Notes under the pieces: model-generated
Databases searched by the model: none
Told to the model about the DNA's origin: nothing
Seen by the model: the letters and a program-made list of their open reading frames with translations, nothing else
From: Trochalopteron elliotii
Taxonomy: Eukaryota > Chordata > Aves > Passeriformes > Leiothrichidae
Direction of reading: 5' to 3'
NCBI GenBank assembly: GCA_024734555.1
Contig: JANPWX010000062.1
Span: 391,267-455,266, forward strand
DNA length: 64,000 bases
Part shown: piece after piece, positions 39,110-51,309 of the stretch
How the letters are laid out: each line of letters opens with the position of its first letter
How positions within the stretch are numbered: position 1 is the first letter of the stretch
Program-made: the position numbers and the translations under genes

Positions 39110-41112
39110 GTACTACACCAAAACAACAACAAAAAGCCATAGAAATGCCAGGCTGGGAAGGGATTTGCAGTGTGCAGAATGGGGGAACAGGAAAAACTCT
39201 CAGTAAACAAAAGATTCTCATAAATTATGTGAGCAGCAACCCTGGAGCTAGCAGCTACTTCTTTCTCACGCAATCTGACACGCACAGAAGTTGACTGACC
39301 AGTGAAGTTATGCTTACTTGAAGGTGGTCACAACTGACCTGCAACCTAACAAATTCCCATGCTGCCATCAGCAGTCTGTAATGCCATCATCAGTAAGAGC
39401 AAGAATAATTTTCCCTTTTGAATAAGCATACAACACAGTACACTCATTCTATTCAAACACTCTGCTCTTCAGGCTTAAGATGTAACATTTTCTGGACAAA
39501 TTTATCTCCTTTGTGTATAAATATTGTGTTATATTCTATCCAATAGCCAACATTTATATACTAGGAGAAAAAATAAATGCTGCCATATTACCACTGAACA
39601 ACATGACACAGGCAAAGAGAAGTTCTTACCAAATAATCATCACTGTGTATTTAGCAAATTTGTTTCTCATATTATCTGAATTTTGCATTTTGAAGATATT
39701 ATATTACCTGGCAAGCTATTGATGATTTTTTTCAATTAGGCAGCACAAAAATAAAGGATTAACCCCAATGTCTGGGGTATTTTAGAAATTAATCAATGGA
39801 AAATAAATGTTATGAAAAATCTTAGCCAAAATCCAAACCACATAAAAACTGCATTCTTCATATTTTGCTTTATGACAGAATAACTATGCTTTAAAATCTT
39901 CATGGGAACTATAAATATGCATTTCTTGATTTAGTTCAGCTGACAAATTGTAAATAAGAAGACAAAACATGGATGTCTATGCACAAAGGCATATCTTTGT
40001 GAAAGGAAGGAATTTTAAATAGCAAACATCTCATTAATGGGCAGAGCATCTACAGTTCTGCATGTCTGTAAATCATTTAGTTGTATAAAGCTTAGTTTCT
40101 TACCTCCTACTGTGTCTGTTTTGCAATGTTCCACTAAGATGCAAATCCAGCAGCTCAACTATTGTCCCATGGAGTAAAAACAATGCTTCATTTACTCTCT
40201 ATGGCATGACCTGAGACCCTCTGTCAAGTTTTCTTCCTTCCTTTCTCCATAAACAATATCTACATATTTAAAATGTAAGACAAAATGCAAAAGGTGCCAG
40301 CAAGTTTCAATATTCAGGTTTCTCTCCTTTCATCAAATGAAAAGGCAAGATTGAAAGTAAAAACAAGGAGAGACTGCTTTTTCTGCTTTAAGCAGTCCAT
40401 TAAGCTGAAGTGCATTATTGGGCATGAAGATAAAATTAAAATGAAGAAAAAAAAGGAGGCAGAAAAGTGAAAAATTCCCATCATGCTAAAAAATAGTTAC
40501 CATACAAACGGAGCACCAGAGGGATTACGGAGGAAGGAATACAAAGGTTAAAACTACATCGGTATGTCTTGATGCAGATGTTGTCCCTTCACCTTTTCCC
40601 CACCTTGTCATCTGCAACTCCCTACCTACAGAGCAAGTCCTTTATCAATGCAGTCCTAAATTCTCATGTGCAGCCATCTGCCTGGCAGATGGGGCAGGTG
40701 CTGAGTGCTGTCATTCACCAGCTTCCACTTGTGCTTGTCATGATCAGGAGTTAATAGACTTCATGGCAGGAGGTGAACCATGTACAGCAGGAACAGCAGC
40801 ACTTCGTGAGATGCCTGTTCACCCAGGGTCTCCATGGGAAAAGAGAGTGGTGAAGGAAGGAGGAGGCAAAGGAAATAGGAATTTTTTTTCACCAAGTGTG
40901 TCATTACATAGCAGCCAGTAGGTGTTAACTAAGCTTGTTAACTGTTATGTCTCCTGTGCAGCATATTCCTTCCATGTGAGGGGCATACCTTTGTACCCTG
41001 AACTCACACAGTGAAATTCTGAAATTATTAACATGTGAGCGTCTGTGAACACGTGAATAATAGTCCTTTTTTTGGTTTTGGTTTGATTTTTTTTTCCAAA
41101 TGTAGCCAGATT

Positions 41113-41243
41113 TAAAAAGAAAACAACAAACAAACAAAACTAAACAACCCCAAAACAAAACCAAAACAAAAAACCACAAAAAACCCAAACACAAAACACC
41201 AAAGAAAACAAAAAAAAGACACAAACAAATAAATAAACAAAAG
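41113..41243. repeat. A/C-only low-complexity tract
   Basis: About 130 bases made almost wholly of A and C on the plus strand, in AAAC/AAC-like units. Its complement gives a long hydrophobic minus-strand reading frame (Phe, Leu, Val, Cys, Gly), which is a composition artefact. Confidence 0.85.
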
Positions 41244-42487
41244 TACATTTTCAGGAAAATCTGGGAGGGAAACCCCATCTGATCGTAATCAGCAGCTGCA
41301 GAAATGATACTAGTGATAAAAATACAAATGACCATAAAAGGGAAGATTTTTTTTTCTTAGCTAAATCTGAATTTCAGTACTTATTTCTTATGCAGACTAG
41401 GTAACACTGAGTTTCAAGAACAGTCTCATTTGTTTCCTCTGCAGGTTTACACTTCCATTATGAATTTGATGTGACTGTCAATAAAAAAAGTCGACATTTA
41501 CTGTGCAAACAATCCCCACAGAAATCTGGGAAACCTCATAGCCAGTGCAATGTTTCTCACTGACAGGTCAATGAGACCTGCTGGTGACTTACTGTTCCCC
41601 CAAGAACAGTGCCAGAGGATGTGAACTGTTACTTGGCACTCTTTCTGTAACTAGAAACTGTAGCTCTCATAATCTGAGGAAACTAATTTCTCTGTACATT
41701 TAAATGATTGATTACAGAGAGAATTTTTCATTTGGAAAGATGCTAAAATAAACAGAGAATATACACTCAAAGCAGAAGCCTTAACCATAGAGATGTTTCT
41801 TGATATTAATAAAACTTACCTAGTGCTGGTTTGTTTTGGGGTTTGTTTTATTTTGTGTTTATTAGTGTATCTTTAAAATGCAATTTTGGGGGTTTTTACT
41901 AATATAATATTTTATCACATAAATTTGATTTTATAATGGGCAGTCAACCATCTAACAAAAACCAATTCCTTTACCAAAGGCAGGGTATCTTACTATATTT
42001 GAATTTACTTTACAGAAAATATTGTCACCTTAATTACTCTCCAAGTATATGTTTCAAAACCCCTGCTTTTGATACTAATGCATTATTTTGGTTTCATCTT
42101 GCCTACAGAAAACACACCTCTTCCACTGGAGGCCAGGAATTACATGAATGAACACAGGGTAGATTCTTTCCCATTAATGTTGAAGACCATATTCTTCCAA
42201 ATTTTACCACAGATCATATCACTAACTTTGATTCCATTCCTGAGCACATTTTTCCTATATAGCATGATGACTCACCAAAAAACAGTCACCTGGAAGCTGG
42301 TACAATTAAAAAACTCTAGATTAGAACACAGTCATTTTAGTGTTTAAACGGAATACAACTGAAAATGATACTATTTCAAGCCTTTATGGCATCCCCATTG
42401 CTTTGCAGAAAGTTCCAGTTGACATATTCATAGTATGAGCAGTCTTTTACTGCCAAATATTTACATATACATATGTATAACTATTTC

Positions 42488-42505
42488 ATATATATATATA
42501 TATAT
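42488..42505. repeat. (AT)n microsatellite
   Basis: Pure alternating AT run of 18 bases. Confidence 0.9.
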
Positions 42506-42609
42506 CTCATAAACACACACACTTCATGTTCCCACAAGATACTTTTCTCCTGATTTTTCTATTAAATATATTGATTTCAAAAAGCCTATATCCTCCAAGG
42601 AAAAACATA

Positions 42610-42629
42610 CAATTGCCAGTTGGCAATTG
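42610..42629. other. Perfect 9-bp palindrome with 2-base centre
   Basis: CAATTGCCA and TGGCAATTG are separated by GT and followed at once by a second small palindrome, ATCAATTGAT. This could form a cruciform or be a dimeric protein site, but chance is possible. Confidence 0.8.
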
Positions 42630-45600
42630 ATCAATTGATACAAAGGAGGAAGTAGTCAGAAAAGAAAAGTATTTTCTAGATTGGGCATCCAGAAATTTAT
42701 TATTAATAATATACAGAATCATTTTATACCATACCAAGTACTGAATAAGACTTCATAAAGTCTCCTGCAAGTAAGGACTGTCAGTGTCTTTTCAAGCTTT
42801 TTCTTTTCTGTTAGCTCATAAACATCTGCAACTAATCAGTTTCTTCTGTCTATTTCTTATAATAGCACATTTATCTCCCTTCAGAGTCACACAAATATAC
42901 TCTCTAAACCTCATAAGTATGCAGGCTCTGACTTAACTTCATTTTGTTGACTCCTATGACCCAGAGATAAAAGCTTGAAATCTATACCAAAAAGATGAGC
43001 AACTGCTGTTGACATTCTCAATTTATCAGTCCATGAAGAATTTTTTTTATTATTATTTTTGTTGCATGCTCAAAGTGACACAAAGACATTAAAAATTTAA
43101 AACAGAAATTGGGTGCTAGGAATTCAGTCAGAGGAGAAAAATGAATAAATAAATTGCTTCACTTTGTCTGGATCCTGTGGCATTTTTAGAACGCAGACCC
43201 AGAAAATAAAAAAAGATAAACTAGCGAAGAATGAATCATGTACGGAGATGGAAATTGTTTCTATTGATTTTCACTTTCTTATGAGCAAAGGAGCTCTAAA
43301 CACAAGGATTATATTTATAAAAAGCAGATTCTGCGTCATCAAGAGTCTCTACACACTGTCCAGGCAAAGGTTGTTTCTCATCTTTTAATTACTGGCATTG
43401 TCCTGGTGTGAATCCTTATAGCAAAAGAAAAGGGAGAAGAAGTTTAATAAAAATAATAATAATCACATCAAGCATCTACATTAAAGGAAATGGGAAAAAA
43501 ACAAAACAAAACAAACCTTAGGATTAGGGACATAAACTCACATACAGTGTGACTAGTATACAAAACCAGTTTCATCTCCTTATAATGCTACTAATACTAG
43601 CATTATTTTGCTTCCAGGTAAAATTAGAATCCCACTGTGTTAACTGTTATGCAAAGAATACAGTAAAAAGTCTTCATGTGCAGCCTTTTTCAGCAAGTAA
43701 ATTATCTAATAGTTTTTTTCTTATAAACATTGTTTTTTGGGTAAAATTCTTTGCTGGACTGGACAGAAGAATCTTTCAAAGGTTTCACTGTTTAGTCTGC
43801 TAGAAGAGTTTGAGCTGGGATCATGCTAAAAGATTGCAATAACTGCTGTGACTTCAGGTTTATCAGGATATAGTACAATGACTTTGATCTTTTCCTATTT
43901 AAACCTGAGACATTAAAGAACTGCAGCTACAACAGATAATTACTATTCTCCTTGCATTCTTGAGTTTGCAGATAGCTTCACTCTGCAAGACCAGGACTCA
44001 GTCCCAAGGCCTGACTGTATCCTCATTTACATTTATGTACACTGAGAATAATTTCAAAAAGGCCAGTGAAAACTTAGTGAGGTAAAATTGGTGTGAAGTG
44101 ATTTGTGAAGTGAGACATAAATTCATGGGGTTTGTGTAATGAATTGCCTCATCTTCAAGAAAGCATTTGAAATTGGAACAATTCATAGTGGACAATAATA
44201 ATACACTATATATAATCTATTTTTTTAAAAATGCAATGGCTTTTTTCAGGACTGTTTTTTTGTCTCTTGGATTTTTTTTTTATATTTCTATTCCCTTTCT
44301 ACTTTATTATTAAATGGTTGCAGTTTTACTGTATTTCTTAACAGCAGGACACAGAACAATAGAATTTAAAAGACTGGGGGGAAAAAGATAACATCTATTT
44401 GTTCTTGTCCAGAATTTAAATTTCAGTTTTGAATACAAGTCACAGAAAAGGATTTTAGACATCAATTTAGAAACAATATAATACACTACCTGTAACACTC
44501 CTAAAAAACTGAACTGAAAATTATATAAGGTCTTGTCTTTAACAAGAGAGTTGTGTGCTTTCTAAACAGACACAACTGAAATATGACTTCAGTTAAGTTT
44601 ACCTGAAATGAAAGAAATTTTTAGTTTTAAAAAAATTTTCCCTAATGATCAAGATTATCAAGAGAAATTAATAGTCTCTGATTCTATGTAAAATTCAATC
44701 TGTCTCCCAGTTTTCTGTATGGATATCCCATAAACATGAATGGCCACCATGCTGAATAAAGAGAGAATGAAGACAAGTGTTGCAACTTGTGCCACATAAG
44801 TATTAATACTTTAGAAATATTTATAAATTAAACTGTGTATTAACAAATAATTTAGTAATATCTTTTTTCTAGGACAAGGGCAGGGACACCACCATACTCT
44901 CCTCAAAATACAAAATAAAGAAAATAGAGAAAGAATCAACTTCTAGAACACACTGTTTTTCTCTAAATACAGGGGGTGCTTTTTATCTAAGTAGATGAGG
45001 TTCCCTTTGGCAACCATTTCCCCAAGCATCATATCTATGCAATAAACTCAGCATCACCTTGTCTAAGATGTGTACTACTTCATAAAAGGTAGACATACAC
45101 ATTGGACAAAAGGAGATAACATATTGGACTCCCATTCACAATGTTGAGCAAAAAAAAATAAAAGAAAAGCAAACTAACAGACAAGTCACAGAGCATCTTA
45201 TATGAACTGGAAGATTTAAATAGGTGCCTAGAAGTTAAATTCAAGATATGCCAAATGCATGTATTTAAAACAGTGGAAAGGAATCAGAGGCAGATGCGTT
45301 TAATAGTCTGCCCCTCTGTGTGAGTGGTCCCTCTGATTTCCAAGTGACACAATACAAGGCTGAAGGAACTACAGCTGGGGACTGACCCAGCTGTCAGAGC
45401 CAGTCTGGGAACTATGTGCTGTGCTATACTCTAGGAGTGATTAGTTGTTTCCAAAGAGATTTAGTATCAAATCACAATCAAAATTTTTACCAACAGTGTT
45501 GCCAAAAACATACTAGCTGCATTTCACATATCTAAATTTTTAGCATTTTGGATTTAGGAATGTGCTGTCTTTCTCTTTTCAGATGATCTTTTTATGTGAA

Positions 45601-45754
45601 ATTATACAAATTATCACAACACACATATATCAATGTGAACTAAATATGAAACTGAAAAAGATCAGTCCTTCACCACTCAGTAAGACTGATTGAGGGTATG
45701 ATGAAACTGCCTGATAATCTGTCACATAGTAGTGATCAAAAAACTGCAAAAATT

Positions 45755-45910
45755 ATGGAATCAGAAGTTGTTTAAGGTTGGAAGGACCTTCGGAGTTCTT
45801 CTTGTCCTAAACCCCTGCTCAAACAGGACCACTTAGAGCTGGTTGCCAGGAAAACATCTAGATGGCTTTTAAATTTCATCAAGGAAGGGTACTCCACAAT
45901 ATTCTGAGTT
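45755..45910 (-). mobile_element. CR1 LINE 3' end fragment, minus strand
   Basis: Plus-strand text TTTAAGGTTGGAAGGACCTT, CCCCTGCTCAAACAGG, AGAGCTGGTTGCCAGGA and ACTCCACAATATTCTG is the reverse complement of the CR1 3' end in the right order. It is only about 155 bases long and heavily diverged. The right boundary is unclear. Confidence 0.85.
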
Positions 45911-47899
45911 CATTTTTATTTGAGGAGGGAATCCCCCCACATTTTAACTAGCTTAAAAATCATAATGGATTAAAAAAAGACTATGTAAATCATGATTTTT
46001 ACCCTGAAAGACAAACTGAAGATCCACAAAACAAGAAAAAATCTGAGAGTAAGAGGTTTGTTGCACATATTCTACCAATAATACTAAACATTAAAGTACC
46101 ATGTAGGAAGAGAACTATTAATTTCTAAGTCATCCAACTATTACCATCTTCCAAATGACACAATAGAATTCCAAGAGGAAAAGTCCATCCTCATTGCATG
46201 AAAACAATTTAACTTTACTATGTGGGGCAGGGCAAGCCAACATAGAAAATACATAACTGATAGTTACATAGATAAATTTACTAAAGAAGAAATGAAAATT
46301 CAGATCAATTAAATAAGAATATGTATGAAAGTTTATTATGTGGGTAAGCAAGTTGGACCTAAAGAGAATTTAATTCTCATGTGACCTGAGAAAAATGATC
46401 TTTTGAAAGCATATTTGTGAAACTTATGTTGAAAGGCAGTACTTACAGGGTTTGAAGAAAAGATATATTTAATAGCTTGTAAAATGTCTTCATACAGATA
46501 CTTCCAACATTTGAGTATATAGATTGATATTAGGGGTAGGGTGGTAGAATGTTTTTGAACATGTTCAAAACTCATTCAGCAAACTTTGCTAACAAAAAAT
46601 GTTTGCATATTTTTTGTAGATTTTACAAAGCACGACTATACTTTTGAGAAAGCATGAAGAATAACAGCATAAACCAGGAAGCTGCAATACTTTTAAGGAG
46701 CGTTAATGAAACTATATATCAGATACTCATGTTGGAAGTGTTTGAGGAATTGTAACTAGTTCAAGATTTTCAAGGTGGGAAAGACACTAGATGAAATAAG
46801 ACAAGCTGACAAGATATACCAGATCAACCATGTCAAATTCTGGCAACACATCAGTTCACATGGAACAGAAATTGAAAGTGCGTGCATGTGTTATTTCTGG
46901 ATATATTCTGAAATAACATAATTCCTTGATTTCAAAGCCAACTAATTTCATCTTTTAAAAAAGACTGCACCATTCCAGTTCAAAACTGAAGGTATACTCA
47001 AAATTCTTAGATTAATAGCAGTATAGATAGATAATGGGCAACCATATTATAAAACAAAAAAAAATCCAACAAAACACCTCAGGGATGTTAAATAACACAT
47101 ATTAGCATGGATAGCTGTAAAATTATGCTGATGTAGCTATGTAAACTCATGCATAAAAAATATGCTACACAACACGACCTTTTCTCTATGGCTGTGCCAT
47201 TATTTTTCATGCATTTCCATCTTTGTCAGTCTATTACTGTATGTTATCAAGCAAAATTTCCCTGGCAGTTCAAGAAGAACTACACTTGTAATAGTTTTTG
47301 AGAAATTCTTTGTTTATTTAATTTTCCATGACATCCATTTTTTGTTTAATCAGAAAGATATTTAGTAGTGCACTTCTAATGATAACAACTGCTCTGCTTT
47401 TCCTTAATTTGTTTGCTTACTCTTTTCAAACATGCCACACGACAAAAAGATTGTAAATTCCATCTAAAATTCTGAACTCAGTCTCGTAGTTCTACTTTTA
47501 TTGGACATTTTCTGTGAGGCCGTACATTATGGACTTAATACATAAGGCTAGTATATTCCTGAGAAACTTGCTGTTCCCTGAGACCTTTCTTACAGATGTA
47601 GAAAAGCTAACTCTTCTGTATATTTCAAGATACAGAGTGAACATGATGCAGCTGATTTTCCCATGACAGAAATACCTTAAGACATAGATTCATCTTTATC
47701 ACAGCATAGAAATAATCATTTCAGATTCACATCTCAGATTCAAACTGTGGGTCAGAAAACAATATTCTGAGTCAAGCAAGGACTCTCAAAACCTTCAAAA
47801 GAATGAGAATGTGCATTGGATATGCTCCTTTGCTTCAGAAGAAATTGAATTGATAAAGCAAACAAATGAGCAAACTGCTTAGGGAGGTAGGGGTGGGGA

Positions 47900-47930
47900 T
47901 GTGTGTGTGTGTGTGTGTGCGTGTGTGCGT
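47900..47930. repeat. (TG)n microsatellite
   Basis: TG run, pure to 47919, then with C interruptions to 47930. Confidence 0.9.
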
Positions 47931-49080
47931 ACAAGAAAAACAGGGCAAACCAAACAAGGCATTGTAGTCTGCTTCATAAAATCAAACAAGATACGTACAT
48001 TGTTACAGAGGGTGATTCACCACCCAAGTGCCAATAATCAAGTCAAAACTACACTGCTATGTTTCAGAACATCCACTAATTGTAGTCAGATATAAGACCC
48101 CACAGGGAAGCTGGGGATCTTAAAAAAAGCATGTGAACAGAATCAAAACTTACATTATAACAAATCAGGAAAAGTGCTTCTGAAGTTAAAAATGGATGAC
48201 TTGTTCACAGACCTGAGATGATAAATTACCAAGATGATAATAAATCTGAGCCACAGAATCAACATTCTAAGTGCACCTTCTTACACAATAAATGTGAGAT
48301 AAGCAAAATAAAAAACTCCTCACTTCAAATCTTCGAGATTTTACAGACACAAAACAGAAAGAGGAGCTTGTAAAAAATACTAAAATTAAAAGATTGCATC
48401 TAGTCTGAAGTCAAAAGTACCACAAAAGGTTAAATCCAAAAGGAAAAATTGTATTACTCCAGTCTAATACGTGGTTCTATTGTATGTGAACGCTAAATAT
48501 AATATTAGACTAAGACAAATACAATGTCATTATCCTATTTTCATGCAGTAATAAAGAAAGAGTATTTTTACTAGCTCCTGAGGCCAAAGCACAACTGGAA
48601 ACACTTCATTCAGGCTTTATGTAATTTGAATCACACTCTAAAGAAAACATTAGTGGGCTGTCTTCCACAAGGATTGATATAAACAGGTAGTGGAGGTAAG
48701 ATATAAGCTAGGGATTTAGAACTAGTGTTATAGACACTTTCCTATGATATGAGAATATTTAATGAAAATGTGCTCATACACCTCCTGCTGCAGCTTTTCT
48801 ACTCCAGTACTTTCTTCTGGTCTTTACAATTTGCATATCCTAATGCTGCTCACTGGATAGCCAGTATACACATACTTATGCCCAGGGCATTATAAAATAC
48901 CTATATAGACCACTTTGGAATTATGGAAAATCTGTCATCTACCAATTTCTAAAATATGTTTTCAATATAATGGATTTTAAGATTGTAGCGAGGTACCAAT
49001 ATAGGTGGTATCACTAAATAGCATTGTAAGTAAAATATCAACATCTAAAGGGAGAACATAATTTATATTTTATATAACTT

Positions 49081-49094
49081 ATATATATATATAT
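49081..49094. repeat. (AT)n short microsatellite
   Basis: Seven AT units in an AT-rich context. Confidence 0.7.
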
Positions 49095-49559
49095 AAAGTA
49101 AATGCATTTATTTAAATTATTTTTTAGTATATCTGCTATTATACTACCACCTAATGGTAAAAGATAATTAATATAGCACACAATTGCATAAAGATGTCCT
49201 GACAAGCTCTGCAATTCAAGCCCTTGCAAGTAGCAACATCCTTTACTCTGTCTTTTACAGGTCTCTCATTTCTTCTGCTCTGAAGACATTTTGTATTCCT
49301 TTGTCCATACTGCTGTCTTTTCCTGTAATTTTTACTATTTCAGTTACATGCATGGATTATTGAATAGTCAAGCATATATCACTGCAGATAAGGTCATATA
49401 AGTCCTGCGTTCAGCAGTATAGAAATTTCCTGTCCTCATACAGTTACACTAGCGGTTGCTTTCAGCAATAAAATTCCTTTTCTACTTAAAATAGAGTATT
49501 TACTTTCTTCCATTTTATTTTTAAGATATATTTACTTAAATCTGTAGTAAAGGATATAG

Positions 49560-49729
49560 AGGGTGGGGTCTTGCTGGACAAGATGAGCCAGAGCAGCAGT
49601 ATATATGTTAAAGAATGCCAACCATCCACACTAAAAGCATCCACAGCAAGTTGAGAGTCATGATCATTTTCTGCTAATTCGGCATGTTATAGGAGGGTGC
49701 ATATGTCTAATTTCCTGTTCCTTAGTACA

Positions 49730-49775
<46 letters not shown>

Positions 49776-50235
49776 TTAGAAGAGGCACACAGATGATTAG
49801 GGGACTGAAGGGACTGAAGCATGTAATGCCAAAGGAAGGACTTAAAGACTTTGGTTTATCTAGTCTCAAAACTGAAGACCAGTAACAGATTTCATTGCAG
49901 CCTTCCACTACTGTAGAAGTCTAGAATATAAGGGGAGCAAGCTTTTGCAGGCCCTCTGACTTATGTTGTTCCTTTTGAGGACAAGAATCTAGAAATATGG
50001 AGAAAAGAGTCAGATTCCACTGGAAGATGTACTTTAAAAAAAAATCGAAAAAGAAGTAGGGGATAGAATTTTCAGCAAGGGAAATGTCAACTGGATATTA
50101 GGAAAAAAAGTCACAATGAGAGGAGTCAAATGATCAGAATATTATGTGATTATGTACAGGATTATTTTGTGAAATATCCATCATTAGATATGCTTGAAGC
50201 TTGACTGGACAACACCAGGAACAACAGGAAAAACT
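49560..50235 (+). mobile_element. CR1 LINE fragment, plus strand, interrupted by poly(T)
   Basis: The left part follows CR1 in sense (TTGCTGGACAAGATGAGCCA, then CAGCAGT.. and AATGCCAACC..), reaching a CACAAGA-like position at about 49727-49732. After the T run it continues with TTAGAAGAGGCACACAGATG and TCATTGCAGCCTTCCACTAC, then ends in a diverged CTGGATATTAGGAAA..CTTGACTGGACAAC segment. It covers the same CR1 region as the copy at 50974-51175, so they are separate insertions. It has no intact frame. Confidence 0.8.
49734..49772. repeat. Pure (T)39 homopolymer
   Basis: Thirty-nine consecutive T, the longest homopolymer in the window, set inside the CR1 copy where ordinary CR1 sequence would be expected. 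CR1 has no poly(A) tail, so this is not a normal element end. Confidence 0.95.
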
Positions 50236-50425
50236 ATTGTCATGATCTGTCTGAACTTCTTGCTACATTTTCTCTCAACTTACACCTAGCATGACAACTG
50301 AAACATACTCAAAATATTTGCCCAGCTTTTTTTTTTAGTATGACTCAACACCACTTCCTTCAGAATGAAAATTCCTATTTGTTTTTCCCCTCTATGTGCA
50401 TCACACATTAGGCTACATATAAGGA
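50236..50425. other. AT-rich DNA left of the LTR
   Basis: No gene. The last 20 or so bases (CTACATATAAGGA) may be the beginning of the CR1 that continues beyond the LTR. Confidence 0.5.
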
Positions 50426-50968
50426 TATTGTGGTTTCACCCCAGGTGGCACCTAAGTACCACACAGATAGCCACTTGTTCATACCTAATTTCCCCATTTC
50501 CCTCTAGTGGGGTAGGAAGGAGAAATACAAAAAAGTAGAACTTGTGGGCTGAGATAAGAACAGCTTAACAATTAAAATAAGATGAATAGGAATAAGATTA
50601 ATGAAAAGTAGAGAGCAAGAGGAATAAAACCCAAGAAAAACAATTGATGGACAATACTCATCACTCACTGACAAATGTCCACCACTGAACAGCAATTAGT
50701 CCCTTCTGGACAACTTCACCAGTTTATATCCTGAGCATTTTCTATGGTATGGAATATCCCTTTGACCAGGTTGGGTCAGATGTCCTGGCACTGTTCCCTC
50801 ACAGTGTCTTGTGCCCCTGCTCACTGGAAGAGCAGGGGAAAGTGGAAAGTCCTTGGTTTAGAATGAGCACTGCTCAGCAACAACTAAACTATTAGCTTGT
50901 TTTCAAAACAGATTACTGTACCAGGTACAGAGAAGAAAATTAACCCTATAACAGCTGAAACCAGTACA
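50426..50968 (-). mobile_element. ERVL-type solo LTR, minus strand, complete
   Basis: The plus strand is the reverse complement of the avian ERVL-type LTR across its full length: GTGGTTTCACCCCAGGTGG at the left, CTAAGTACCACACAG, GAATAAAACCCAAGAAAAAC, a TATA box read on the minus strand (plus-strand TTTATA at 50723-50728), GGTATGGAATATCCCTTTG, and GAAAATTAACCCTATAACAG before the right end at CA, 50967-50968. The perfect 5-bp duplication AAGGA (50421-50425 and 50969-50973) fixes the ends. The terminal TG at 50426 has decayed to TA. The length of 543 bp agrees with the other ERVL-type LTR once its insertion is removed. There is no internal region, so it is a solo LTR. Confidence 0.9.
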
Positions 50969-50973
50969 AAGGA

Positions 50974-51175
50974 AGATATTTTTGATGATGAGTGTGGTAC
51001 AGCATTGGAAAAGGTTCGCCAGAGAGGTAAAAGATGCCCCATCCCTGGGAACATTCAAGGTCAGGTTGGATGGGGCTCTGAGCAATCTGATCTAGTTGAA
51101 GATGTCTCTGGTCATTGAAGGTAGGTTGGTCTTGATGACCTTTAATTGTCCATCCCAACTCACGATCCTACAACA
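50974..51175 (+). mobile_element. CR1 LINE 3' end, plus strand
   Basis: GTGGTACAGCATTGGAAAAG, GATGCCCCATCCCTGGGAAC, AAGGTCAGGTTGGATGGGGC, GATCTAGTTGAAGATGTC and TTGGTCTTGATGACC are the CR1 3' end in sense order. The tail is decayed at about 51160-51175. It begins right at the LTR's right target duplication, and bases left of the LTR can be read as its continuation. Confidence 0.9.
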
Positions 51176-51249
51176 ACAGCTTGGAAGAAAACAAAATAAA
51201 ATCACTGCAGAAATAGAGCAATTTTTATTTTGCTTAAAAAAAAACCCAT

Positions 51250-51281
51250 AAAACAAAACAAAACAAAACAAAACAAAACAA
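51250..51281. repeat. (AAAAC)n microsatellite
   Basis: Six AAAAC units, followed by further A/C-rich sequence to about 51310. Confidence 0.9.
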
Positions 51282-51309
51282 AAAACCAAATCACAAAAAA
51301 AAAAATAAA

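Larger units (their letters stand above)
31086..45754. other. AT-rich unique non-coding DNA with simple repeats
   Basis: The longest stretch without a recognised interspersed repeat. No gene, RNA gene or splice-supported exon was identified. A/T homopolymers and microsatellites are listed separately. A GC-richer patch at about 40590-40860 was not recognised as any known element. Confidence 0.55.
45911..49559. other. AT-rich unique non-coding DNA
   Basis: No gene or interspersed repeat recognised. Two short microsatellites lie within it. Confidence 0.6.

Noticed and set aside
40925..41335. 136-codon minus-strand frame with a long hydrophobic stretch like membrane helices
   Set aside because: The hydrophobic run is the complement of the A/C-only low-complexity tract at 41113-41243; no gene context supports it.
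49697..49885. Frame with a run of phenylalanines
   Set aside because: Created by the T39 homopolymer inside a dead CR1 copy.
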